From NCBI GenBank assembly GCA_945833895.1, contig CAMAGQ010000014.1, forward strand, positions 1 to 20,546: a stretch of 20,546 bases of DNA, written 5' to 3'. Shown here piece by piece: positions 1 through 6,644 of this stretch. Position 1 is the stretch's first letter. The number at the start of each line of letters is the position of its first letter. The translations under genes and the position numbers were made by a program. This DNA is from an uncultured bacterium. Lineage in GTDB: Bacteria > Cyanobacteriota > Vampirovibrionia > Gastranaerophilales > Gastranaerophilaceae. The notes under the pieces are model-generated. The model was given only the letters and a program-made list of their open reading frames with translations, searched no databases and was not told the origin of the DNA.

Positions 1-101
1 AAAATTTCCATGTTGTTTACGTTGTAAGCACCGATAGCATAACCGCCTGCAAGTGCTTTTTTGAACATTTCGTTTGTTCCAACTAATTTTCTTTCACTCA
101 T
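1..101 (-). CDS. fba: Class II fructose-1,6-bisphosphate aldolase, N-terminal part (runs off left edge)
   Basis: Only the first 33 codons are in the window. The peptide starts MSERKLVGTNEMFKKA and continues with AGGYAIGAYNVNNMEI. This matches the N-terminus of class II (zinc-dependent) fructose-bisphosphate aldolases, which begin with a 'T.EM...A..GGYA.GA.NVNNME' segment. The enzyme interconverts fructose-1,6-bisphosphate with glyceraldehyde-3-phosphate and dihydroxyacetone phosphate in glycolysis and gluconeogenesis. The start is well supported: an AGAAGGAG ribosome binding site lies at 109-116, seven bases before the ATG. AT-rich sequence further upstream (about 125-165) has minus-strand -10-like pieces such as TGTGTAATAT, which is weak promoter evidence. 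The zinc-binding and catalytic residues lie outside the window, so the call rests on the N-terminal motif alone. Confidence 0.85.
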   Translation of the reverse strand, partial: MSERKLVGTNEMFKKALAGGYAIGAYNVNNMEI

Positions 102-262
102 TTGAGTTCTCCTTCTTTTACGTATAAAATATTACACATATTAAATTTATAACAAACAAAAATAAACTTCAACAACCTAAGAAAAAGGCACGAATACATA
201 GCGATGTGAAAATCTTACCTTCTACTTGAGAGAAAGGCAGAGTGGGTGCTGATTATTTTTGC

Positions 263-430
263 ATATACCTTTTTGAACCCTCTCCCGAATTTCTAACTTT
301 CACTTACGTTCAAGTTGAAATTCAACCCTCTCCCAAAGTGAGAGGGTAAGGGGTGTTGGAAATTCTTCGAGCAAATAAAATATCACCCTCAGGATAACAG
401 TTTCCCCCTCCCACTCTGGGGGAGGGAATG
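263..430. repeat. CCCTC-rich inverted-repeat remnants in the fba-gshA intergenic region
   Basis: The 102-614 interval has no convincing gene. This part holds two short hairpins. The first has arms CCCTCTC (326-332) and GAGAGGG (340-346). The second has arms CCCTCCC (406-412) and GGGAGGG (420-426). A 13-base palindrome GTTGAAATTCAAC lies at 314-326. The 15 bases at 406-420 match 6465-6479 with one difference, so a related element was scattered to at least two intergenic sites. No transposase is present. The best reading is decayed or non-autonomous intergenic repeats. Confidence 0.6.
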
Positions 431-438
431 AGTTATTC

Positions 439-573
439 GTCATTCTGAGGGCGACAATTTTTAATGCCCGAAGAATCCCTGACAAGGCTTGCTTGGGATT
501 CTTCGCTTACGGCACTCGCAATAAACGGGTACGCTAACGCTTTCACCCTCTGCTCATGCCTACTCAGTATGAC
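439..573. repeat. Interspersed repeat with nested inverted repeats (copy 1)
   Basis: Outer arms GTCATTCTGAG (439-449) and CTCAGTATGAC (563-573) are inverted repeats with one mismatch. A perfect 11-bp inner pair lies at CGAAGAATCCC (469-479) and GGGATTCTTCG (495-505). The reverse complement of 439-478 aligns without gaps to 18893-18932, with about seven differences over 40 bases. A similar nested arrangement lies at 18806-18884. Copies in two intergenic regions about 18 kb apart show a repeat family. The short minus-strand open frame crossing it (433-630) is a by-product of the repeat. Confidence 0.7.
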
Positions 574-580
574 AGTTTTT

Positions 581-600
581 TGTCCACTTTTATGGGTACA
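581..600. repeat. Possible insertion-sequence terminal remnant
   Basis: The segment begins TGTCCACTTTTATGG and ends in GTACA. It has the TGT...ACA ends, and the spacing of a CCACTTTT block and a GGGTACA block, seen at the ends of some IS3-type elements. There is no second end and no transposase fragment nearby. Family assignment is a guess. Confidence 0.25.
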
Positions 601-614
601 CTTCAGTGGAAATT

Positions 615-1952
615 TTATTTTCTCACGCAAAAGTCTTTACTAAGATATTGAACAAGTTTTCTCAAATCCTTGTTCCATGCTCCGTTCCAGTTTTTAACAA
701 TAATATCCGCAGGACAAATTCTGTTATATGTTAACTCTTTTATCGGGTCTAAGAATTTCTCTTCGCCCGTTCCCATTGCCCTCAAGCCTTTTTCCGCAAT
801 TTTGATAATCTCTACCGCATAATCTCCGACATTACCGTTTTTAGTCGAGCAATTCAGGGTATTTTTCGGCACATTATAGCGTAATTCCGAAATATCCTTG
901 TATTGCAGGTGTTTAAACAATTCCTCGCAATCGCTCATCGCTTCTTTGTTGTACATTATTCCCTTATAAATCGCCAGAATTGAATATTTTAAATCGTTTC
1001 CGACACAGTCATGGTTACGGATTTCTATAAAATTACGCATTCTGACTTCAGGAAAGCAAAGATTTGCCTGAAGTTCGTAATCTTCAATCGTCGCAAAATA
1101 CTTATCCCAACCGTTATTGATATATTCTTCAAACGTAATATCACCGTTGATATAAATCGGGTTATCGTCTTTATTAACAAAAATCATCGGAGTTTTGAGA
1201 ACGCAGTCAATATAATCTTCAAACGAAAATTCCTCGCTGATTTTTCCTGCAAACCCGCACCTGTCGTTATCGGTATTAAGCCAACTTAACGCTCTGAATG
1301 ACTTGTAGCCCGTATCAACTCCGCCTCTAATCGGTGAATTTGCAAACATTGCAGTCATAAACGGTGAAAGTTTATTGGCAAGTTTGTATTTTCGCATAGC
1401 ATCATATTCTGACGAAAAATCTATACAGCACTGTATTCCTGCCGTTTCTCGCATCATTACATCAGACAAAATTCCCCACAAATATCTTGCCATCAATTTG
1501 TATCGTCTTTTCGGGATAAGATGAATCCCTTTGTGGGTTGAATACGGCGAAACTCCGTAATCAAGCAGAATAATTCCGCTCTTTTTCACAAGCGGGCGAA
1601 GTCCGTCGTTTATGGCGTTAATTTTATTTTCCAGTTCAAAAATTGTTTTCTCGGGTTTTGCACTGATTTCTATTTGGCTTCCCGGTTCAAGCGTTAGGGT
1701 ATCGTGTTCTTTTTTCAACCCGATAATATTTTTTTCATCCGTAATATAATCCCAGGTTTCTTCGTGTGCGAATTTTTCCAGAAGATTTTTTATCCCATAC
1801 TCTTCCCAATAGTCAACCGAACACATAGAACCCGTATGGATAGGAACTCTTTCGTACTCAATGCCTATCTTGAAATCTTTCGGCTCGGTAAAACCCTTTG
1901 TATATAATTTTAACAAATCACTTTTTTCGATTTTCTGTTCTATTTTAAGCAT
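615..1952 (-). CDS. gshA: Glutamate-cysteine ligase, plant/cyanobacterial type (GCS2-like)
   Basis: This ligase makes gamma-glutamylcysteine from glutamate, cysteine and ATP, the first step of glutathione synthesis. The 445-aa length fits the plant/alphaproteobacterial/cyanobacterial class of cytosolic ligases. Recognisable blocks in order are GIEYERV (30-36), LEPGSQIEIS (88-97, glutamate/ATP site region), PKRRYKLM (147-154), MRETAGIQCCIDF (167-179), NKLSPFMTAMFANSPIRGG, and FIEIRNHDC near residue 310. The start is ATG at 1952, preceded by an AGGGG element. A consensus extended -10 lies upstream on the same strand. The gene is divergent from rsmA. No glutathione synthetase (gshB) is in this window, so whether the product is glutathione, gamma-glutamylcysteine or another thiol cannot be told here. 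A related ligase acting in another pathway is the main alternative. Confidence 0.85.
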   Translation of the reverse strand: MLKIEQKIEKSDLLKLYTKGFTEPKDFKIGIEYERVPIHTGSMCSVDYWEEYGIKNLLEKFAHEETWDYITDEKNIIGLKKEHDTLTLEPGSQIEISAKPEKTIFELENKINAINDGLRPLVKKSGIILLDYGVSPYSTHKGIHLIPKRRYKLMARYLWGILSDVMMRETAGIQCCIDFSSEYDAMRKYKLANKLSPFMTAMFANSPIRGGVDTGYKSFRALSWLNTDNDRCGFAGKISEEFSFEDYIDCVLKTPMIFVNKDDNPIYINGDITFEEYINNGWDKYFATIEDYELQANLCFPEVRMRNFIEIRNHDCVGNDLKYSILAIYKGIMYNKEAMSDCEELFKHLQYKDISELRYNVPKNTLNCSTKNGNVGDYAVEIIKIAEKGLRAMGTGEEKFLDPIKELTYNRICPADIIVKNWNGAWNKDLRKLVQYLSKDFCVRK

Positions 1953-1976
1953 GCTCCGCCCCTTTGTTTCTAATTT

Positions 1977-1985
1977 ATTATAACA
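1977..1985 (-). promoter_or_regulatory. Extended -10 promoter for gshA
   Basis: Read on the minus strand, 1985 to 1977 is TGTTATAAT, a full extended -10 element about 25 bases before the gshA start. A weak TTTATT sits 18 bases further upstream as a possible -35. Confidence 0.6.
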
Positions 1986-2009
1986 TTATTTAAAATATCA
2001 AATAAAATT

Positions 2010-2039
2010 TTGTAAACATTTCCCCATGTGTGTTATTAT
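2010..2039 (+). promoter_or_regulatory. Promoter for rsmA-ispE
   Basis: TTGTAA (2010-2015) and TATTAT (2034-2039) are separated by 18 bases. Transcription would start near 2046, only a few bases before the ATG at 2050. That argues against the longer reading frame from 2026 and predicts a nearly leaderless mRNA. Confidence 0.5.
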
Positions 2040-2049
2040 ATTGATTAAG

Positions 2050-2910
2050 ATGAATTATTACGAACGAGCAAAATTTTTCAGAACAAAAAAACGCCTTGGA
2101 CAGAACTTTTTAACCGACGGTGAAGTCATTCAAGATATCATTGATTATGCAAATATTTCACCTGAGGATACCATTGTTGAAATAGGCCCTGGGGTTGGTT
2201 TTGTGACTGAACAATTGGTAAAACATGCCAAAAAAGTTATTGCTATTGAACTTGACGAAGAAGCGATAAAAGAACTTAAAAAACTCAACGCTCCGAATTT
2301 AGAAATTATCCACAACGATATTTTGAAAACGGATTTATCAACGTTGACGGACGGTGAATTTAAAGTTGTTGCAAATATTCCGTATTATATTACAAGTCCG
2401 ATTATTGCACATCTTCTTGGTGAAATCGACGATTTAACAAACAAAAACCGCTCAAAAATCAAAGATATAATTTTGATGGTTCAGGAGGAAGTTGCCCTAA
2501 GAATGTGTGCAAATGAAAATTCTCCTGCAAAACAGTACGGGCTTTTGACAATGTTATCTCAATTCTGGGCAGAGGTTGAAATAATGCGTTCTGTTGGCAG
2601 AAAGTGTTTTTATCCCGCACCGAAAGTTAATTCCGCAATCGTAAAATTAACCGTTCGAAAAGAGCCAAAACTTGTACTCTCAAATTATTCACATTTAAAA
2701 AGAACTATCAAAGCGGGTTTTGCACAACGCAGAAAGACCTTGAAAAATTGCTTGCTAAACGGCGGATTTTTGCGTGAAGCAATCGTTTACGCTTTTAACA
2801 AATTAAATATTGATGAAAATATTCGCGGGGAAAAATTGTCGATAGAAACCTTCGGACAACTTTCAGAGGCACTGTTGGAATTTGAAAGCAGGGAAAAATG
2901 CAATCAATAA
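2050..2910 (+). CDS. rsmA: 16S rRNA (adenine(1518)-N6/adenine(1519)-N6)-dimethyltransferase RsmA (KsgA)
   Basis: RsmA dimethylates two adjacent adenines near the 3' end of 16S rRNA using S-adenosylmethionine, late in 30S subunit assembly. The 286-aa product has the family signature in order: KKRLGQNFL (13-21), the SAM-binding EIGPGVG (44-50), the acidic IELDEE end of strand 2 (66-71), the catalytic NIPYY (109-113), and the C-terminal RRKTLKN RNA-binding block. The frame is open from an ATG at 2026, but the family normally begins shortly before the RLGQNFL block. A promoter with its -10 at 2034-2039 overlaps the longer version, so I place the start at 2050. No good Shine-Dalgarno precedes it. 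The gene overlaps ispE by 13 bases, so the two are very likely co-transcribed and translationally coupled. Confidence 0.93.
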   Translation: MNYYERAKFFRTKKRLGQNFLTDGEVIQDIIDYANISPEDTIVEIGPGVGFVTEQLVKHAKKVIAIELDEEAIKELKKLNAPNLEIIHNDILKTDLSTLTDGEFKVVANIPYYITSPIIAHLLGEIDDLTNKNRSKIKDIILMVQEEVALRMCANENSPAKQYGLLTMLSQFWAEVEIMRSVGRKCFYPAPKVNSAIVKLTVRKEPKLVLSNYSHLKRTIKAGFAQRRKTLKNCLLNGGFLREAIVYAFNKLNIDENIRGEKLSIETFGQLSEALLEFESREKCNQ

Positions 2911-3719
2911 AAGTCTGTTGCCCCGCAAAAATTAACCTGAATTTGAAAGTCGTAAACAAACGCCCAGACGGGTTTCACAACATTGACAGCGTAATGCAGA
3001 CCATAGATTTGTACGATTATTTGACGATTTCAATAAAAAACTCCGAAAAATTAACAATAAATCTAAGCGGAAACAATCCTGAAATCCCTTATGACAACAG
3101 GAATTTAGTCTATAAAGCAACAGAATTATTCTTTAGCAGCCCCAAAATTTTACCTAAAGAAGTTACCATTGACATAGACAAAAACATTCCGATAGCAGCA
3201 GGACTTGCCGGCGGAAGTACAGATGCAGCGGGAACTTTGTACGGATTAAATAAACTTCTCGGGGATATTTATTCAACTCAGGAACTGCATAATTTGTGTG
3301 CGAAGTTGGGTTCTGATTTGAATGTTTGCTTAACCGGCGGATGCCTTAAAACAAGCGGACGGGGTGAGGTTATAGTACCTGCACCTTATACAAAATATCA
3401 CGTGCGTTTGATTAAACCAATCGGGTTAGGAATTTCAGCCAAAGAGGCTTATACAAAATTTTCTTCAAAAATGGCAGAAGGTGAAGATGTCGAACTGCGT
3501 GAGAACTTCGCTAATGACCTTGAATGGGCGATAATAAACGACTATCTCATACTCGAAGAAATTAAATCAAAATACAAGACCGCAGTAATGACAGGTTCAG
3601 GCTCAACGTATTTTTCGCTGAAAGAAGATTTCACCCCTCAAGACGGGTTCTGGGTAAACAACAATCTGCACACAATCGAACACGGGGTTTGCCTGTCTGA
3701 AGCAAATTGCGTAAAATAA
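2898..3719 (+). CDS. ispE: 4-diphosphocytidyl-2-C-methyl-D-erythritol kinase IspE
   Basis: IspE is the GHMP-family kinase of the MEP pathway. It phosphorylates 4-diphosphocytidyl-2-C-methylerythritol with ATP on the route to IPP and DMAPP. The 273-aa protein opens with the substrate-binding CPAKINLNLKV (8-18) followed by KRPDGFHNI. It carries the GHMP glycine-rich phosphate loop PIAAGLAGGSTDAAG (98-112), a GSDLN block holding the expected catalytic Asp, and a C-terminal VMTGSGSTYFSL. Length is at the short end of the family and nothing appears missing. The ATG lies inside the end of rsmA, a common rsmA-ispE arrangement. A 74-base gap with its own promoter separates it from map. Confidence 0.92.
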   Translation: MQSIKVCCPAKINLNLKVVNKRPDGFHNIDSVMQTIDLYDYLTISIKNSEKLTINLSGNNPEIPYDNRNLVYKATELFFSSPKILPKEVTIDIDKNIPIAAGLAGGSTDAAGTLYGLNKLLGDIYSTQELHNLCAKLGSDLNVCLTGGCLKTSGRGEVIVPAPYTKYHVRLIKPIGLGISAKEAYTKFSSKMAEGEDVELRENFANDLEWAIINDYLILEEIKSKYKTAVMTGSGSTYFSLKEDFTPQDGFWVNNNLHTIEHGVCLSEANCVK

Positions 3720-3743
3720 AGATTGTTACAAAGATAAACTTAT

Positions 3744-3773
3744 TTGCCACTATATCTCGTTTTGTGCTATATT
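3744..3773 (+). promoter_or_regulatory. Promoter for the map operon
   Basis: TTGCCA (3744-3749) and an extended -10 TGC-TATATT (3765-3773) are spaced by 18 bases. The expected transcription start is near 3780, just before the GAGG ribosome binding site at 3781-3784. Confidence 0.6.
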
Positions 3774-3793
3774 TTTAATAGAGGATAAGTATT

Positions 3794-4546
3794 ATGATAA
3801 ACAAAAAATCAAGAGAAGAAATTAAAAGAATGCGTCATGCCGGTCACATAGTAGCACTTGTCCATCAAAAAATGAAAGAAGTTGTAGAACCCGGCATATC
3901 AACAAAAGAATTAGATAATATTGCAATGAAAATAATCAAGGAAAACCGTGCTGTTCCTACATTTTTAGGATATTCGGGATTTCCTGCAAGTATTTGTACA
4001 TCAATTAACGAACAGGTCGTACACGGAATACCGTCTGATGATGTAATTCTAAAAGAAGGTGATATCATTGCGATTGATGTCGGTGCAACTTATGGCGGAC
4101 TTGTCGGTGACAGTGCTTGGTCATACAGAGTCGGAAAAGTTTCCCCTGAGGTAGATAAGTTGATGAAAGTTACCGAAGAATCACTGTACGCAGGCATTGA
4201 ACAAATGCGTCCGGGTAACGTTTTAGATGATATTTCAAAAGCGATTGAAGCCGTTGCGGTTAGAGAAGGTTACGGAATTGTCCGCCAGTACGGAGGTCAC
4301 GGCGTAGGTTACGAAATGCACGAAGATCCGTTCCTGTTCAATTACAGCGTGGGCGATAACACTTTGATTAAACCAAATACCGCAATTGCAATTGAACCAA
4401 TGCTTAATTTGGGCTGTGATGATGTTGTTGTCGGCGAAGACGGCTGGACAGTAAGCACCAAAGACGGTAAACCGTCCGCACACTTTGAACACACTGTTAT
4501 TGCAACAGAAGACGGCCCGTTGATTACCACCCAACTGATGAAGTAG
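3794..4546 (+). CDS. map: Type I methionine aminopeptidase
   Basis: Methionine aminopeptidase removes the N-terminal Met from new proteins when the second residue is small. The 250-aa protein is the bare type Ia enzyme without a zinc-finger extension. All metal ligands and the substrate histidine are visible: H77 in VVHGIP, D95 in IDVGA, D106 in VGDSAW, H169 in GGHGVG, E201 in IEPML and E232 in HFEHTV. A GAGG ribosome binding site lies ten bases before the ATG. It starts an apparent three-gene operon with two poorly characterised genes downstream, the next one only nine bases after its stop. Map is more often found next to secY/adk/infA, so this placement is somewhat unusual. Confidence 0.95.
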   Translation: MINKKSREEIKRMRHAGHIVALVHQKMKEVVEPGISTKELDNIAMKIIKENRAVPTFLGYSGFPASICTSINEQVVHGIPSDDVILKEGDIIAIDVGATYGGLVGDSAWSYRVGKVSPEVDKLMKVTEESLYAGIEQMRPGNVLDDISKAIEAVAVREGYGIVRQYGGHGVGYEMHEDPFLFNYSVGDNTLIKPNTAIAIEPMLNLGCDDVVVGEDGWTVSTKDGKPSAHFEHTVIATEDGPLITTQLMK

Positions 4547-4555
4547 GAGAATAAA

Positions 4556-5236
4556 ATGAATTATTATATCGGTTTATCTTTAGCCGCAGGTTCAAGCATG
4601 GACTCGGGAGTCGCGGTAATCGACGAGAATAACGAAATTATTCTCATTGATAAACTGTACAAAATGAATGATGTTATTTTCTTTTTTGAAAATTTCTCAT
4701 CATTAAAAAATTCCAAAATTTGCGTATCCGTGCCTTCGGACAGAACAATGCTAGAAGGTAAATGGCGAATATTGTCAAAACCTTACCAACTGGTTGCGAC
4801 AAATTCAAATATTCCAAACCGCGACAACTGGACACAAAGACACTCTACACGCGGTTCTGAATACCTGAACGAACTTTCCGCCAGAGGAATTACGGTTAAC
4901 AGATTTGATATTTATATGACAAGACAAAGTCTTCACCTTAATTCATGCTACAAAGACCGCTCACCTGCGGATTGTAAATTTCTGCAGCAAGCACTCAAGT
5001 ATGAATGGGGATTTGAAAATCTTCCGGTGAATATGATGCCAATGTCGCACCTCGAAGCAATTCTCGGGGCAATTCTTGCAAAAGAATACGCTCAAAATCC
5101 TGATAAAATCAATGTTATTTATAACTTCAAAGGGCTTGATGTCATTGATATCAAAGAAAACTTAAACATCTCAACCGATGTTTACAATTTTGAAAAGGAA
5201 TTAGAAAAACAGGCTGGTATAAAATCCTATGTTTAA
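4556..5236 (+). CDS. Conserved-looking protein of unknown function, possibly RNase H-like fold
   Basis: I do not recognise this 226-aa protein with confidence. It is a well-supported gene: AGGAG precedes the ATG by about seven bases, it follows map by nine bases, and it overlaps the next gene by eight bases. The N-terminus (YYIGLSLAAGSSMDSGVAVID) has the beta-hairpin look of RNase H/actin-like folds, in which a 'G.D.A' strand is followed by a glycine turn and a second strand. The middle (residues about 56-115) has a VSVPSDR segment and then an R-rich stretch with RGSEYLNELSARGI, reminiscent of DUF429-type predicted nucleases. Near the C-terminus, SHLEAILGAILAKEYAQ looks like a closing helix. 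The expected first catalytic Asp is not obvious, since the strand reads GLSLA. There is no signal peptide or membrane segment. Treat the fold idea as a hypothesis. Confidence 0.45.
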   Translation: MNYYIGLSLAAGSSMDSGVAVIDENNEIILIDKLYKMNDVIFFFENFSSLKNSKICVSVPSDRTMLEGKWRILSKPYQLVATNSNIPNRDNWTQRHSTRGSEYLNELSARGITVNRFDIYMTRQSLHLNSCYKDRSPADCKFLQQALKYEWGFENLPVNMMPMSHLEAILGAILAKEYAQNPDKINVIYNFKGLDVIDIKENLNISTDVYNFEKELEKQAGIKSYV

Positions 5237-6437
5237 AAATATTATCGAAACGTTGAGTAATCCGCTCTTGTATTACACCGACAAATCAGGAAATGCAGTG
5301 TTCCGCAACTTTTGCCTGACAAAAAATACAGGCAATATGTACACCACAACTTTTTCTAAACAAAATGTCGGCAAAGCACTTGAGTTTCGCTTTGACCTCA
5401 ACAGGCGGTTAAAATGGATTACTTTCCTTACTCCGATAATTTTATATTTTATTTTTATTCATCTTAATTTTTCGATGTTCAAACTGCTGTTTTTTGAACT
5501 TCTTTGCCTTGGAATAATTTTCGGAACAAGAATTCATTTTTCATCACTTTATAGCGAATACTTGATGAAAACCTTCGGAAAGTATGAATTGTGCGAATTT
5601 GCGCCGCCTGTTCCAAAACATAAAATTGATGAATATGTTTCAGTTTTTAAATCTAACATCATAATCTTATTAATCGTTCTCGGATTGTACTTTTTGCCTG
5701 CGCTATTGCTGCAATTAACAATAAAAATGACACTTTCACCAAAGCACTTGCATTGCAAAGGTGCGTTGGCATTGTCAAATATTTACACAACTTTCTACCC
5801 GAAAAGCGAACATATCTATGATATGAGAGCGTTTAGTAAATTTATGGAGAAAGATTACGAGGGGGCACTTGAGGATTACAAAACGGTTATAGAAATCTCA
5901 GGTCACAGATTTACCAAAAAAGATTGTACACGGTTTGCAAATATGCTTCTTCTACAGAAAAAAATCGGTACAACCCGTGAAGCAATTGAACTTTATGACA
6001 CTTACCTCAAAAAGAAAAAACTGTCTGTATTGCAAGAATCTCAAATGCTTTGGATAAAATCAATTTTCAAAATAGAAAACAACATAACCCAAGATATTAT
6101 ACAGGATTACGAAACCCTAATCGCATCACTTGATGAAAAAGATATTAAAAACCAATTCTATATATCAAGCGACTTGGCGTATGTTTTATACCTTATGCAG
6201 GAATATCCGCTTGCAATAAACAATTACGATTCTCTGATATTATTTGCAGGCGAGAATAAAGACATGTTCGCACCGGAATTGAAAACTATATACGCAGAAC
6301 GCGGCTGGGCAAGAAAAAGTTCAGGTGACGAAGCAGGAGCAAGCCAAGATTTTATGCTTTCGGGAATCCCGTACGACGAGTTGAAAAACTACGAACCGTC
6401 CTACGAATCTCAGAAATTTCTCGTCGACCACTTCTAA
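5229..6437 (+). CDS. Integral membrane protein with C-terminal TPR-like repeats
   Basis: This is a 402-aa protein of unknown function. A soluble N-terminal segment of about 60 residues is followed by hydrophobic helices at about 62-79, 83-103 and 143-165. From about 175 to the end there are helical repeats of the TPR kind, for example DMRAFSKFMEKDYEGALEDYKTVIEI and DLAYVLYLMQEYPLAINNYDSLILF. Three membrane passes leave the N-terminus and the TPR domain on opposite sides; which side is which cannot be decided from sequence alone. It starts inside the end of the preceding gene (ATG overlapping its GTT-TAA end), a sign of translational coupling, so the two products may work together. Such repeat domains usually act as protein-binding scaffolds. 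No catalytic motif is visible. Confidence 0.65.
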   Translation: MFKNIIETLSNPLLYYTDKSGNAVFRNFCLTKNTGNMYTTTFSKQNVGKALEFRFDLNRRLKWITFLTPIILYFIFIHLNFSMFKLLFFELLCLGIIFGTRIHFSSLYSEYLMKTFGKYELCEFAPPVPKHKIDEYVSVFKSNIIILLIVLGLYFLPALLLQLTIKMTLSPKHLHCKGALALSNIYTTFYPKSEHIYDMRAFSKFMEKDYEGALEDYKTVIEISGHRFTKKDCTRFANMLLLQKKIGTTREAIELYDTYLKKKKLSVLQESQMLWIKSIFKIENNITQDIIQDYETLIASLDEKDIKNQFYISSDLAYVLYLMQEYPLAINNYDSLILFAGENKDMFAPELKTIYAERGWARKSSGDEAGASQDFMLSGIPYDELKNYEPSYESQKFLVDHF

Positions 6438-6438
6438 A

Positions 6439-6556
6439 ACCACCAGTGGTAAAAGTAGACTTCACCCTCTCACTCTGGGACACTAGCCGAACCGGCGAAC
6501 TTGTGAGCCGAGTGAGACTGCGTGCCCCTAGGTGGGAGGACAGGGGGTGAGGGTTA
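6439..6556. repeat. Intergenic repeat remnant related to 406-420
   Basis: It begins with the small inverted repeat ACCAC-CA-GTGGT (6439-6450). A segment then runs from CACCCTC (6463-6469) to GGGTGAGGG near 6546-6554, whose ends are roughly complementary. Bases 6465-6479 match 406-420 in 14 of 15 positions. It is more GC-rich than the genes around it. The minus-strand open frame across it (6352-6633) looks like non-coding translation of the repeat. Confidence 0.5.
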
Positions 6557-6581
6557 TAAAGGCAATATCCTCCAATGTGAT

Positions 6582-6618
6582 AAAAAAATACCTTATAGAA
6601 ATTTTCTATAAGGTATTT
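6582..6618 (-). terminator. Hairpin terminator of the dapA-secD-secF operon
   Basis: A perfect 16-bp inverted repeat pairs 6586-6601 with 6603-6618. On the minus strand the stem is followed by seven T residues (complement of the A-run 6582-6588), the form of a Rho-independent terminator just past the secF stop at 6645. On the plus strand only a weak T-rich stretch follows, so it may also end transcripts from the convergent map operon, less efficiently. Confidence 0.85.
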
Positions 6619-6644
6619 TAGGTTTATTTGCAAAGTTTTAGAAT

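Noticed and set aside
300..485. Minus-strand open frame of 61 codons
   Set aside because: It is composed of CCCTC-rich repeat sequence, with no ribosome binding site and no protein-like pattern.
433..630. Minus-strand open frame of 65 codons in the fba-gshA gap
   Set aside because: It lies across the nested inverted repeat and an IS-end-like segment and overlaps the end of gshA. It has no ribosome binding site and reads as translated repeat.
1011..1289. Plus-strand open frame of 92 codons within gshA
   Set aside because: Antisense to a gene with strong motifs, and it has no start signals.
2026..2049. Eight-codon N-terminal extension of rsmA from ATG 2026
   Set aside because: It overlaps the likely -10 element, adds hydrophobic residues not typical of the family, and has no ribosome binding site.
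4235..4534. Minus-strand open frames within map
   Set aside because: Antisense shadows of the map coding region.
6352..6633. Minus-strand open frame of 93 codons between the membrane TPR gene and secF
   Set aside because: It covers the repeat remnant and the end of a real gene on the other strand. The Arg/Ser/Thr-rich product looks like non-coding translation.
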